Source of the DNA: Gnetum montanum
Taxonomy: Eukaryota > Streptophyta > Gnetopsida > Gnetales > Gnetaceae
Length of the DNA: 64,000 nucleotides
NCBI GenBank assembly: GCA_015680685.1
Contig: MNCI01001003.1
Span: 103,693 to 167,692, forward strand
Direction: 5' to 3'
Shown: piece by piece, positions 49,987 through 61,746 of the stretch
Numbering within the stretch: position 1 is the first letter of the stretch
How the letters are laid out: each line of letters begins with the position of its first letter
The notes under the pieces: model-generated
What the model was told of the DNA's origin: nothing
The model's input: the letters and a program-made list of their open reading frames with translations, nothing else
Database searches by the model: none
Made by a program: the position numbers and the translations under genes

Positions 49987-51411
49987 ATGGAATCAACTAA
50001 GGGTTTGACTTGTGCTTACATTGATAGCATAGATGCATTAGAGAAAGTCCACCACCAACTTCCAAGTCTTAACCTTGAAAATATTAACTGGAGAAAGTTG
50101 GAAATCCCTAGGAAATTTAAGAAGGAGTCCCTTGAGCTAAAACTATTGCTCACCAATATGGAATATATGTTCCTTAAAAATGGAAAACCGGTAATTATCA
50201 ATGCTAAGCTTGCTCCTCAACAGAAAGAAGAACTACTAAAGGTAATAAATAAATGGTCAGAAGCCTTCACTTGGTCATATCCTGAATTAACTAGAATAGA
50301 TCCTAGGATATGCCAATAGAGAATTTACACTGACCCCTCCATGAAGCCTTGAAGACAATCGCAGATGTGATTGAACCCTAAGCTAAAGCAAGTAGTTAAG
50401 AAAGAAATCAAACAACTTTTCAAGGCTTGGTTCATATACCCCATTGCTGATAGAGAATGGGTTAGCCCCTTAGTTGTTGTGCCTAAAAAGGGAGGCAAAT
50501 GAAGGGTGTGCATAGATTTTGGGCTACTAAATATGGCAACATTCAAAGATCACTTTCCATTGCCATTTTTTGACCAAGTCTTAGACACCATCACAGGTCA
50601 TCGCTATTACACTTTTTTGGATGGATATAACGAATATAAAAAAATATAAATAGCCCCAGAAGACCAAGCCAAGACTACATTCACTAGTCCTTGGGGAACA
50701 TTCGTATACAACAGATGTTGTTTGGCTTGTGTAATGCCCCTGCAACATTTCAACGACTAGTTCTAAGCATATTCGAACAATAGATAGGGAATGGCCTAGA
50801 GGTCTTTATGGAAAACTTCTCTACTTATGGAGAAAACTTTGATCAAGCCTTGGATTGATTAGAGCAAGTGTTAAAAAGATGTGTAGAAACTAATTTGAGG
50901 CTCAACTAGCAAAAAAGCCATTTGATGATCCAAGAAGGCGTAGTACTAGGGCACAAAATCTTACACACAGGGATAGAGGTAGACCTTGAGAAAATCAAAA
51001 TTATCCAAGGAATTACCTGTCAATCGAAAACTATCAAAGTTATTTGATCATTCCTTGGACATATTGGCTACTATAGGAGATTTATTAAGAACTTTTCAAA
51101 GGTTGCCAAACCATTTGTAAAATTAACGAAAAAGGACATACCTTTTGAGTGGACCAGGGAATGCGAATTAGCTTTCCAAAATCTAAAACAGAAGTTAGTA
51201 GAAACACCCATTCTACAAGCTCCTGACTAGTCCAAACCATTCCATATCATGAATAACACGTCCAACTATGCTTTAGGAGCTGTACTTACATAGTTAGATG
51301 ACCAGAAGCATCTTTATTACATCCACTATGCAAGTAAAAGTATTGCTAGTACACAACTTAACTACACTACCATAGAGAAAGAATTAATGGCTGTAGTGTT
51401 TGCACTAGAAA
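49987..51411 (+). pseudogene. pol: element E RT and N-terminal part of RNase H
   Basis: The open leader 49987-50319 ends WSEAFTWSYPELTRIDPRIC. RT includes WVSPLVVVPKKGGK, FKDHFPLPFFDQVLDT and FLDGYNEY. The catalytic box is FMENFSTYGENF (about 50801-50830), in which both Asp are lost. RNase H begins NNTSNYALGAVL (about 51252) and continues through YTTIEKELMAVVFALEK. It then jumps at 51412 to non-coding 3' sequence, so the rest of RNase H and all integrase are deleted. Confidence 0.87.
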
Positions 51412-51958
51412 AGGTGATAATTCAAAGCACACCCCTTAGACATAATAAAGTAATATGGGCTACAAGCACTAGTTATGGCATTGGAAAGACATGTTACCCA
51501 TGCCTGAAGGTTCCCTCTAACTAAGGCCCTTTCTCGCTTCTTGCTTCTCCATCTCACTCTCCTTAGGATGGTGGTCACTCTTTGTGGAAGCATTCTTGTT
51601 ACCTCAAGAGGATGGATTAGCTAAGTGTATTGATGTTAGGTCACTGAATGTGGTTGGTTTGAGTCTAGATTTGGGATGAGTTCTACTCAGTTATCTTAAC
51701 CATGAAATACACAAGGGGATTTACACAACCTTGTTCTTGGGATTCCATTCCATTCTCTCCTCTCCATCTTTCTTCCCATTTTCCATCTCATTGCTAGTTT
51801 TATCATTAGTTCATTCTGGGTTGATGCATTGTTTTTCTTTGGTGAATTCTTGTGGGTAAGTTTTTAACTCTTGCTTCCAAATGACATTTCTAAAGCCTAT
51901 GGACTCTCTGGTTTGTGGGTTTGTCAAGGCATAAAGGGCATGAGCCTGCCTTGGAGAG
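51412..51958 (+). other. element E non-coding 3' region, cut by F
   Basis: It aligns with the complement of about 12890-13440 of element A, including a shared block translating to TCYPCLKVPSN and the phrase TGGTTGG.TT. It ends in GGAGAG at 51958, where the alignment with A and D would continue with GACCC, marking the insertion point of element F. Confidence 0.78.
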
Positions 51959-53460
51959 TGAAACACCGTTGAAATCGTGAATCGGCCTAAGGCGAAGATT
52001 CACGATTTGGGCGAAAGTTCAAGGTAAAATTCCAGAAGGCAGAACGAGGTAAAGTGAGGTGAAACGACGCCCAGCATCAAGTCTCCGAGTTCCTTATAGA
52101 TTCCAAATTTTACTATGTTTTCTGTCTTTACACTACATTACGCAACATTGCGTAATGACGCATAGCGTAAAACGGCTTAATATAGTCTGACATCAGGAGG
52201 TGACTTACTTCAGCAGATTTGGTGAAGCTTAAAGCCTAAGCAGCGTAATATGCGACTTCTTGCATATTCTGCTAAGTCTTTTTGTCCAGAATTGAACTTA
52301 CACTTGTTACGCTATGCAGCGTACATCAGCGTAATTTATCGCCTAGTTGATCATTTTTACGTTTCACTACGCTTTGTTGCGTAAATGAGCGTAAAATAGC
52401 TTGACTCATTATTTCCATGCTTTGTTATGCTCCGCCACACAACGCAGCGTAAACACATGTAATACAGCATAAAACCGGCTAAAGCGGTTACGCATTTGCT
52501 ATCCATACGCGCAATATGCTGATGAGCGTATTGTGCGTAATCATGAAGCAGTTTCGGCAAAAGTGCAGACAGCGTATGTTGCAATTTGATGCGACATAGC
52601 TAGTTCGTCAAGTCAGTGGTATCTGGAAAGTTAGGGACACGTGTCATCAAGGCCATGCCTTCTGTATGTTGTCAAACTTATAAATACCCTGGTCGGCAAA
52701 GAAAAAAAGGACTCTTTTTTGGACTTTTTTCAGAACAGAGCAGCAATTAGCATCTTCAAATTTTAGTAGTTATCATCTTTGAGCAGAAACAAGAGACATT
52801 CCTTGAGCATTGGCAACAGGGAGTGATCATACCTTTTGGCGAAAATACAGTTCTCCCATAGGTGATCCTTGGCAATTTTGAGCAGAGGCTACCCAAAGCG
52901 AAGAAGATAGATCAGAGATCTAGAGATTATTTGGTGAGGTTGGCAAGATCTATTAATCAGACACAGTTGGTTGATAGGCATTCGAGCTTGACCTTCCTTG
53001 CACTCTATCTTTGGCTTACAAGGTAGACTAAGCTTCATTCTGCACTCCTTGTTAGACAGTTTTTCTTATTATTTTGTATATATTTCACACAAGATAATCA
53101 GAATCTTCCCATTGTAACTTTGTGCACAAAACACTCATTTTTTCGGGTCAAAGTATAGATCTTGAAATCATGCATCTTTCTTAGATCTGATTCCCTTTGT
53201 CGCGTTAACGTTGTCATTATTGCAATTTATTTACATTGTTTTCTTCTCCTTTCACGATTTATCGAATCAGATTGTCCCACGAAATGCTTATAATCTTCGT
53301 CAATTTATTGATCTAGTAAGTCCCTGTCTGATCGACAAGATCGTTCAGGGCACTGCGGATTCGTTTTCTCCAGCACAGCCCTCACACGGATCAATGGTTA
53401 AGACTATGTACACAGATTTTGTTTGGTATTCCAGCTACCAACATTTTCCATTGTTATAGT
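51959..53460 (+). repeat. 5' LTR (and possibly leader) of element F
   Basis: It starts TGAAACACCGTTGAAATCG. U3 contains many GCGTAA/TTACGC words (52140-52570). A TATA box lies at 52679-52686, and a T-rich, coding-free stretch follows. The right end and primer site were not fixed; a TGGTGGTAGAAGGAGCAC at 53464 is a weak candidate primer site. Confidence 0.55.
52679..52686 (+). promoter_or_regulatory. TATA box of element F LTR
   Basis: CTTATAAATACC stands 720 bases into the LTR and is followed by a pyrimidine/purine-rich start region. It is the probable promoter for the F genomic RNA. Confidence 0.6.
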
Positions 53461-53710
53461 TTTCTGGTGGTAGAAGGAGCACCTAGGCTCCGATTCGTAT
53501 TTTTATGGGTAGCCCTGTTAGCGATCTATACCCGCGTCTCCAAAAACGTGAACGTAATACCTCTAGAGAAGTTTACGAAAGATCGTGCGGTGTAGATCAG
53601 TCACAGTAACGATTCCTTTGGAATCCTACAGGGTAGAAAGCCTAATAGCAATCTTCTTTGTCCATCGCCTTTTAGATCTAGTCACTTGTTGCCGTTAACC
53701 TACTTGTTCA

Positions 53711-55701
53711 ATGAATTCTACACAACCACAGCCGCCATGATTACCACTGACTCGGGTGCCACATCTGTGAACCCCATCGCCACCATGGGACAAGCCTCTG
53801 GTGTTATGGGACCTCAGGGACCATCGCATTATTCGTTGAGGTTATAGGGAAAAGATCCTGTTTTCACCGTTGTGACGCCTGAGGAATATAATTTCATCTG
53901 CTTTAAGATCCAGGCCAAGCTTGCTCTCAACCGAGCCGAAATCGAGGCTAAAAGAAACTTTGAGATGATCCACTGAGGGGGTCAGGATTTTACCCCAACA
54001 ACCTACGACATCATTCCTTTGACGAAACATCACCATGAAATTATAACCCAGTTGGTCATGGCTAGGAGCCAGGCTAGACGGGCTATGCTGGAACCCCAGA
54101 ATGGGGAGGAAGAGGATGATGAATTTGCAGCCCAGTCTAAACATTCATATCACACTCTTAGTCCTCATACCTACATAAATCCTCTATTCCCTCTCAACGG
54201 AGAAGTCGCCCATCTTAATCCCACCATGACCACAAAAACCCACATTCCTATCATCCCGCAAGCCACTACGCAGCCATTTGGGCTTCAAGTGTAAATACCC
54301 CAGAATAACATGGGGGCGGTCTCATCACCATGTGTAATCAGCATTATGTCGGTGGTCCCAGCATCCACCGTTCCCCATTTCATCCCTCAGATCCAACCCC
54401 ATGCCATATCTACAACTCGCCTGGTGCAGACTTTATCGTTGCCACCCCCTCCAACCCAACAGATCATCGTCGTTGTTCAGCCACAGATATTTGTCCAACA
54501 CTCGGCCGCGAGTCAGTGGACCATCCTTGCGGCACAGCATAACCAATCTATGGTATATGGTGTGCAACCCTCAGTTGCACTCACAACGCATATTCTGCAG
54601 ATGGTCCCACAATATCGTTATCCCTATCCCACACAGCTGACGGCGGTGAACCTCTCTTCTCAAACCGGTGGATGGTGGTCCTCACAGGCATCCCAGTCTG
54701 CAGGGATCCCCGCCACACTATCTACCGGCCAAACCATTCCCTCATTTCCACTCCCTGGTACCACTCTCCCAGTTCAACCCCCTATGCTTTTTGTGCAAAC
54801 ACCCTCATCGACAAGATTAGATCAGGCCTTCTTGCTTATCTAGACCCTCATCGAGGAGGTTAGATGCCTTAAGGTCGCTGGTTCAGACACTATTCAGATC
54901 ATGGACTTCTATCAAGATGATCCTATTAGTCCAGTGGTCCCCATGCTGCCGTTGCCCCCAGGGATGTCCTTACCTCATTTTACCAAGTATAATGGGGAGG
55001 GAGATCCTAACGCTCACTTGGTCACCTTTAGATCCGAATCCTTGTTGTTACAATAGTGGCCTCACATGATTATCCATGTCTTTGCTATGTCTTTGACAGG
55101 GAAAGTTTTAGATTGGTATCGAGCTCTCCCTCGCTCTTCCATCTTAACTTTGGAAGAGCTTCTGACACAATTCGTGACTCGCTTTAGATACAACTTAAAG
55201 TCGAAAGTCACGTTGGATCAACTCATGGGAGTGAAACAAGACCCACTCAAACCAATCCAAAAGTTCATACAGCGCTGGAGTGCTACTTTGAATAAAATCC
55301 GTGAGCCAATTGCGGAGCCACACTTACTGGCTATTTTCAAAGGAGCAGTTAATGACTTTATCAAGTCTAAGCTGTATTACCTTTTCCCTAACTCCTTACA
55401 TCAGGCCTTCGCTCAAACTAAAAGCATCCAAGATGCTGTGGAGGCCAGCAAAGACCTGACGTATGTCACCTACAAAAACGCTCACAACAAGGGCAAGGAC
55501 AAAGGTAAGGCGATGACAACGACAGTAGCTGCGCTGGCCGAGGGCACAAAGAATAAGAACAAGAAGGCATCTACAGCACCTCCTGAGACCACGGCTAGTG
55601 CAGGCAGCACCAGCCAAGACATAGCTACCCCTGAAAATCCCCCCAGCCAAAACCAAACTTTGAGCGTAAAGATCGCTCAAAGTATACAGCCCTGCCTGTA
55701 A
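53711..55701 (+). pseudogene. gag: element F gag (ORF1 and capsid part)
   Basis: The first ATG after the leader is at 53711, but stops and frame changes occur early. The 54019-54843 part is Pro/Thr/Gln-rich in two overlapping frames. The Retrotrans_gag domain is at about 54900-55480: FTKYNGEGDPNAHLVTF, then MSLTGKVLDWYRALP, KVTLDQLMGVKQDPLK and FIQRWSATLNKI. The long open frame 55066-55701 holds most of it and ends in a Lys/Ala/Thr-rich linker. The domain forms the particle shell. Confidence 0.83.
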
Positions 55702-56680
55702 AACACTTAGAACTATTGAAACAATTGTTAGGGGCAGGATGCATTTAGCCTAAGAAGGTATCCGAAGAAGCTCTGAAGCGTCACAGATGTCATTGTGAAC
55801 TGCTGAAGAATCCTTCTTTAGCCTTACCTGACGAACCACCAGTTCCGAGGTCTTTCAGGCTAGACCGTTTCTATGACTACCACCAGTTGTGTGGTCACGA
55901 TACAGATTACTGTTGGGCGTTGAAAGATGATATTTAACGCATGATTGACGATGGTTTTCTTAAATTAGATGGCAGTAGTCCGATGCGTCTAGAAAAATAA
56001 GCATTTCATGTATATAAGGATCCGTTGAACGCAAACAATGCACCCTATACAATCAATGTGGTGAGTACGGACAGTGAGAGGAAAGTACCGCCCAAACAAC
56101 CATTTGTTTTGCGTGTACCTACCAACTCACCAAGGGGGACAGACTTTTCATCTGTAGTTGGTGGTGTCTCAAGGCCACCCTTCATCATTCGGGTGCCTTC
56201 CCCAGATTTGACTCAGCCTCCCAGTAACAGTAAAGCTGCGTCCATGTCCGCGCCCACGCCTAAGGCGCCTTTCATTATTAAGGTGTCAAAATCACTAGCT
56301 ACCCCTTTTACGCAGGGGCAAGCTTCTAACGCAAGTCACCAACCATCACCCAATAAACAAAAGGGAGGGGATGCATCTAGTAATGTGACAAAGAATCACC
56401 ATACGCTAGGCTTCACTAGGCCCCAACCCTTAGCCTCTGTTCCTGCGTCTGCGCCTTCTGGGCAAGACAAGGGTACAGAAACACAACCACCGCTCCTTAG
56501 CAAAAAAAAAGAACAACTCCCCGACTGACGCTGTTCCACCCAAGGAGATCCGTCTCTTAGGGTGAATGGAAGAAGACAAAGGGGACAAACAAGCCAATAA
56601 AAAATGGGATCTTCTTGACGTGTTTACTTAGGTCAAACAAGCTCTGAAGCAAAAAAATACAACGCTGAGCCTCTATGACC
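55702..56680 (+). pseudogene. gag: element F gag C-terminus with zinc-knuckle-like motif
   Basis: Conceptual translation gives FYDYHQLCGHDTDYCWALK at about 55868-55925, the Tat-type variant of the RNA-binding knuckle, with the first Cys replaced by Tyr. The Pro/Ser-rich segment 56025-56528 contains a repeated phrase close to PPFIIRVP/APFIIKVS. Stops at 55748 and 55937 separate the pieces. Confidence 0.7.
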
Positions 56681-56685
56681 TACTC

Positions 56686-57500
56686 ATGACATCTCAAAAA
56701 CACCGTGAGGCTATGGTCCATATGCTAACATCCATACCTGTGGAGGAAAGCTTACCAGTGGAGGAGGAAGTGATACACGCTGTCATGTTTCCCTCTGACG
56801 CTAAGCGACCTAAACCTAGCTCGTTGATCTTTCGTGACGAATCCATCAAAGATGATCCTGAGAAAGGTCAAGTGACAATTGATCCCATGTTTATCACCAT
56901 CCGGGTCAGTCAATACCGGATCCGGAGGGTGCACGTGGATGAAGGCACAACTACAAATGTCATCCCTTATCCCATCGTGGATAGGTTGGGTCTGGTCGAC
57001 CAGATCAGTCCCTCATCGACAACGTGCGTAAAGTCGTTCAATGGAGCACGGGTTTAGGTCAAGGGAACGGTGCATATTAAATTTGTGGTAGGGGATCAAT
57101 TCCCAATGGATGCTACATTCCTTGTCGTTGAGGAGATGCCCAGGTTCAACTTAATTCTCGGAAGGTCCTAGCTAGCTCAACTGAGGGCGGTTTCATCACC
57201 AATCCATCAGCAGATACATCTCCCTTACGTAGGGGGAGAGGTTGTAATACGTGGTGATGAAAGCACTCCCAGCACTGTCAACAACATCGAGGAAGAGTGG
57301 GGTTCGGAGATAGAAACGTCAGATGATCAGACCCATCCCTGAATCCTTGAACAAACCGAAACGAATGATAACAGTCTAGCCTGGGCCAACGTGCCATTTT
57401 AGGAAGGTGGTGTGGAAGAGTCAGACTGCAAACCTCCCCGTCCTTACGTACCACTGAGCATAAAGGCCATCAAGAAACAATTACGAATTAGTAATTGATC
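56686..57500 (+). pseudogene. element F protease region
   Basis: The open part 56686-57057 ends in VHVDEGTTTNVIPYPIVDRL, matching the Tat-type protease loop where D-G-S/G is usual; here it is D-E-G-T. FNLILGRS (about 57145) is the conserved C-terminal ILGR block. Two stops follow. The frame ends at 57500, and no RT sequence follows for 5 kb. Confidence 0.75.
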
Positions 57501-58106
57501 TGAATGGCACTTACGTGCATTTTTATGTCTTTACTAATTTTGCCTTTTACGCTTAGCAGTTTGCATTGTCAGTCTTCTTTCATATATTCATACATATTTA
57601 CGCTTGCTATTTATTACGTCATTCACATTTCTTTATGTACGCTATTTACACTCTTTGATCATTTTAGTACAATTACACAGAAATGTACATTATTATCAAT
57701 TATGCTTTCAAAATTACGCAGATGGCCCACAATGGCCTAAAACTAGTAATGGCCTGCAATGGCCTAAAACTAGTAATGGCTCGCAACGGCCTAAAACTAG
57801 TAATGGCCCGCAATGGCCTTAAACTAGCAGCGGCCCGCAATGGCCTAAAACTACCTCGTATCTTACACAAACACTACCTGGCGACCTGTGATGGCCTTAA
57901 ACTAGCAATTCCGTGCTATAGCAACGTTAATTATCAATAGTCTTTAACAATTCCGCTTACGCTTTGCAAATAACGATATAAAGCCAAAAAACAAATAAAT
58001 ATCCAAATAGCATTTAAAACCATGTCAAAAAGCTTAATGCCAATGTTTTCAACATTCATATAACCATTGTTTAATCCCAATCAATAAAATTATGCATAAG
58101 TTATAG
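57501..58106. other. spacer between F protease and the antisense gene
   Basis: Apart from the 27-bp repeat this is AT-rich and non-coding. GTAATT at about 57492 is a possible but weak splice donor for an intron ending at 62625. The terminal region of the antisense gene, with AATAAA-like AT sequence on the minus strand, lies at its right side. Confidence 0.4.
57730..57854 (+). repeat. 27-bp tandem repeat in element F
   Basis: Four and a half copies of a 27-base unit close to CAATGGCCTAAAACTAGTAA plus TGGCCCG, with a further half copy near 57888-57908. Since 27 is a multiple of three, all forward frames stay open across it, producing spurious NGLKLVMA-type ORFs. Confidence 0.9.
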
Positions 58107-60111
58107 TTACGCATCGCCCCTAGTGCCACTGTCACCAGTATCCCTTAGGTCAGGCTCCAAGCCTAATAAATCCTTCTCAAGTGGGCCCTCCTTCTTAGAA
58201 GGTATCCCTTCGTGAGGAATGCCATCCCCACGACTCCTTTGCTTCAATGTCAGCTCCACAAGAGGATGCTCTTCGCTATTACGGTTCTCTTCTTGTGCTT
58301 GTTCCTCATCCTGTTCGCCTTCGCCCTCCAATTCTTGTACCTGTATACAGCAAATACGTTAGCAAAGACTTAACATCACAATCAGGAAAAATTAGATTCG
58401 ATAATGTTTAAACTTATTTGCGATGGTCCTGCTTCAGTAGCAAAGGGGAGCTTTTCTAAACTGACCCATAGGTGCTGCATGATTTCATCCTCAGTCAATT
58501 CAGACCATACGTCGTTCTCCAGAGCAGCACCAGCTTTCGCCTTCCCCTTTTCCATACTAGTCTAGCGGGGCGGGTCAGGGAAGAAAGTAGGGACAGTAGT
58601 CTTGCCCCCAGGAAGAGTTATTTCTCTTTCTGGTGACGCGCCTACTGTCACCTGCTCCTGAAACTTTTTGAAAGCTTGGGATGTGCCAATGACATCCAAG
58701 AATACCCGCAAGCATTGAGCTTCGACGGTAGAATCACGATAATGCTGATGATAAGCAATACTTTCTCGCTTATAAAAATGCTTGTGATCCTTTTCTTTCT
58801 ACCCCCATTTTGTGCACACTTGCGGAGAAATCCTTCCAGTCTTGGCTTTTCTGAGATAATAACTCTATCTGCATCCGCTGCTCCACCAACTCTCGACTGG
58901 TTTGCACACTGTTCCTGATTGCGGTCCAATAGCGAGAGTAGTCAATCACAGCTGTGCGCTAGTCCTTCTCACTCGTTTCCTGCGCCTATAGGAACTTGCA
59001 TCGCGATTTTAAGTCTCCGACCTCTTTGACCAAAGACTCCTTCTCCCTCTCTGACCTCTGCAGCCTTTTCCAAAGGTCTTCATTGACACTCTTACTCTCC
59101 CTCAAGGAGCAAGTCGAGTGTAACGCACATTTACGCATCTCTTCATAAATGCTGCGTGGCACGACCGCCCCGTCAGATGGAGGCTCCACTGTGTCCAAAT
59201 CAATGGGCTCCATTGGGTCCCATCGAAGGCGAGCTCATGATAGCAAACATTATTAATATAAATGAAACATTACCACTTTCTAATAAAGTAAACCCATTGA
59301 TGATATAACATACCGGCTCCAGGATCGATGCGCTAGAGACGCTTGATCATATCGCTGACAACGCCTTCCATGCAGGCAAATTTGTCAGGAAACTCTCTCC
59401 ATGTTTTGCTCATAGAGGTGGGCGTGGATGCATCTTCTTCACTTGTAGCATAATTTAGTTAAAAATCCTAATTATTAACAAAACACCTAAAAACATCCAA
59501 TACACTTACCACCTCTGCCTGTTACAGTGGGGAGTGCGTCAACAGTACCCGCCTCCTCCCTCTCCTCACGCACAAAGGTCTGTGTGTTGCTAGTCCTAAC
59601 AGTTGGGGCCTCTTCTTCCAAAACTAGGGCCCCTTCCCCACGACTTAATATCACTGCCCCTGTTTCAGGGGTCAACCGCTCCGTAGGTCTTGCTGCTCAT
59701 ATCACATACACAGTTAGATGATTCAAAATATCCTGAATAAAAATTGCGTAATACAATAACTCTAACTATGTTTCTTTTACGCTTACCAGGCGGAGGTTTA
59801 CTCCGCTGAATTCTGACTTGCATGGTTCAACTTGTGCCACTCCCAGGCTCCATAGGGGCCTCGGCTAAGTGAAGCCTTTTACGCCGAGCTGAAGGCTCTA
59901 CAATTTCTACCGCCAAGCGTTTCCCTTGCGAGGTGTCGCCAGTGTAAGTGGGCATCACCCCGCCTACGCTATCGGGGCCTCGCACTCGAGATGCCGCCAA
60001 ATCCCTTGTCATTATAGACAGAGATTCGTCAATCCCTTCTGGGGGATCCTGTCCAAGGGTAGTGCCGAAAATGTGGGTAATCCAAGGTTTGGATAGCTAG
60101 TCTCGGTCTTG

Positions 60112-60882
60112 CTACACCCAGACCCCATTCCTCTGGATAACCAAAAATTTGGTAAAATGTCGAAGGCAAGCTATGAAGAAGGCGTAATGCACGTTGAAAC
60201 GAGAATCAAGCTTCTGGCGAAGCCTGATCATCTCAGTGCGTAATCCCTCAGCAAAATAGCTTGCCCAGTTGAACTGGGTCCCTTCCTCCATAACCTCCCG
60301 CATGATACGGGTCTGTTCTATAGAAAAGAACTTCCCTTGCGAGAGTGTCTTGGGGAAAGCCTGAGCCTGGAACAGGGGATAAATAGTCTTGGCAATCTCT
60401 ACTTCAATCCTCTCACAAGGGATCCCCTTAGGCTCCTTTTGGGCCCCTAACCACTCCTCCAGCCACTCCTGGCAAGCAAGACTCCTCTTCGCTTTTTCCT
60501 CTATGGGAAGGCTGTCAGAGGGGACGTCGAAAAGGTCTGCAAAAAGCTGAGCATCAATATCAAAATATACACGTACATGATGCACATGCATGCAAAAGTG
60601 CTTAGCCCTTTCGCTGAAGGAGTTGACCAGGGTTAACATTTCACTGGCAGGAACATCAGGGGTTATGGCCAAAAATAAGTAGATTAGCCTCGCTTGGCAT
60701 AGCTTGGTGACCACCGCAACTGGGGCCGCGGCATGGTCGAGCCAGCGTTGTGCCTCCTTGATGTCGCCATAGCGAAAGAAAAGGGTATTCGCCTCGCAGC
60801 CGAAAATTGTAAGGGTAATCTCCTGGGATTTCTTGATTGAACAATGCAAGACACATGTCAAAAAAACACTATTATGCAACAT
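60112..60882 (-). pseudogene. antisense gene exon 4, long open frame of unknown family
   Basis: An open stretch of about 240 codons, the largest in the antisense gene. It contains VHHVRVYFDIDAQLFADLF and RLRQKLDSRFNVHYAFFIAC, a pattern reminiscent of extra-ORF proteins of plant gypsy elements (putative plant transposon protein type), but I cannot assign it with confidence. After a stop at 60112 the same frame continues to about 59830 with a basic cluster ARRKRLH that could be a nuclear signal. Confidence 0.5.
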
Positions 60883-60932
60883 TCACAATTCACAATTATA
60901 CCACACAACAATAGAATATGTAGCAGTTTTAC

Positions 60933-61746
60933 CAGGTCCAAATGGCAAAGGAAATGGAGGAAGTTTCCTCTGCACGTCCGCAATGGTAAGGGGAGGATCC
61001 AAAGTCCAATCATCATGTAGCCACCCGAGATTCTGGCAATTCTCGAAAGTGTCAACATAACGGGTGGGGTACTCATGAATGTCGAAGCCGATCTGCCCCA
61101 TAACACCAGCGCGTACATTGCTAGTAGAGGTAAATGCCTTTATTGCCGTTTCGGTCCAAGTTAGGGTATCACCATCACCTACTAACTTGTTCTCATAGAT
61201 AAAAAACCTGTACCATACCACATATGCTTATCTTATGCTTTACCAAAACTCAGACAATAGACATATAATGACAATACAGCCAACAAAACCACTTACCCCC
61301 CTGAATAATACACTATGCCTGGTGGGTTCTGGAAATGGGTCGAGACGTGGCAGGCCATGAAAAAAGTGTTGTATGCGTGGTAGTAGCTAAACTGAGCCAT
61401 TTCCCAGATCCAACTTAAGCACCTTAACCCTCTGGCGCTAAGCTCGTGATCCTGGGGACGACCAGTGTCGATATCCCTGTCTGTCAAGAAAGGCAAAATT
61501 CCCTGCATAGAACCCACTAGTAGGTGCTCCAAAATGGCGCCAGCGATATCTCCTGACAAGTTTGACCATACGATAATGCTGTAGTTATGCAGTAAAAACT
61601 GCAGAAACTCCAGCGCAGCCTTTTGAAACCAGATGGCCCTCCCATGCAACCGAGTCTGCGGGGGAGGAACATTAGGTATGATTGGGTTTATGCAGCATAA
61701 AACCCCGACTATATCCAAGACGATTAAGACGGGTCTTAACATGATA
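60933..61746 (-). pseudogene. antisense gene exons 2-3, weakly FCP1/NIF phosphatase-like
   Basis: Exon 2 (61746-61297, 450 bases) begins IMLRPVLIVLDIVGVLCC and continues with AALEFLQFLLHNYSIIVWSN. This is reminiscent of FCP1/NIF-type HAD phosphatases, where a LDLDGVLV loop is followed by a hydrophobic EFL...YEVVVWSS block. The catalytic D-x-D would be D-I-V here, so it would be inactive. Exon 3 continues in phase with FFIYENKLVGD and ends FGPG. The resemblance is by eye only; another origin is possible. Confidence 0.35.

Larger units (their letters stand above)
45886..51958 (+). mobile_element. element E: Athila-like retrotransposon, plus strand, nested in D
   Basis: Order: 5' LTR 45886-46737, primer site, gag, protease, RT, partial RNase H, non-coding 3' region. 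It is cut at 51958 by element F, so its 3' LTR is not in the window. Its orientation is opposite to A-D. Integrase is absent. The left flank CACAT (45881-45885) is the expected target duplication. Confidence 0.87.

Noticed and set aside
53423-53482. Primer binding site of F (TGGTATTCCAGC or TGGTGGTAGAAGG)
   Set aside because: Neither follows a clear CA LTR end nor matches a tRNA 3' end well enough to annotate; mentioned only as a weak candidate.
54310-54863. Four overlapping plus-strand frames in F gag
   Set aside because: Pro/Ser/Gln-rich low-complexity sequence with few stops in every frame; only one can be the gag N-terminal region, and the others are shadows.
57504-57940. Short plus-strand ORFs with repeated NGLKLVMA
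   Set aside because: Produced by a 27-bp tandem repeat whose length is a multiple of three; no start context or family.
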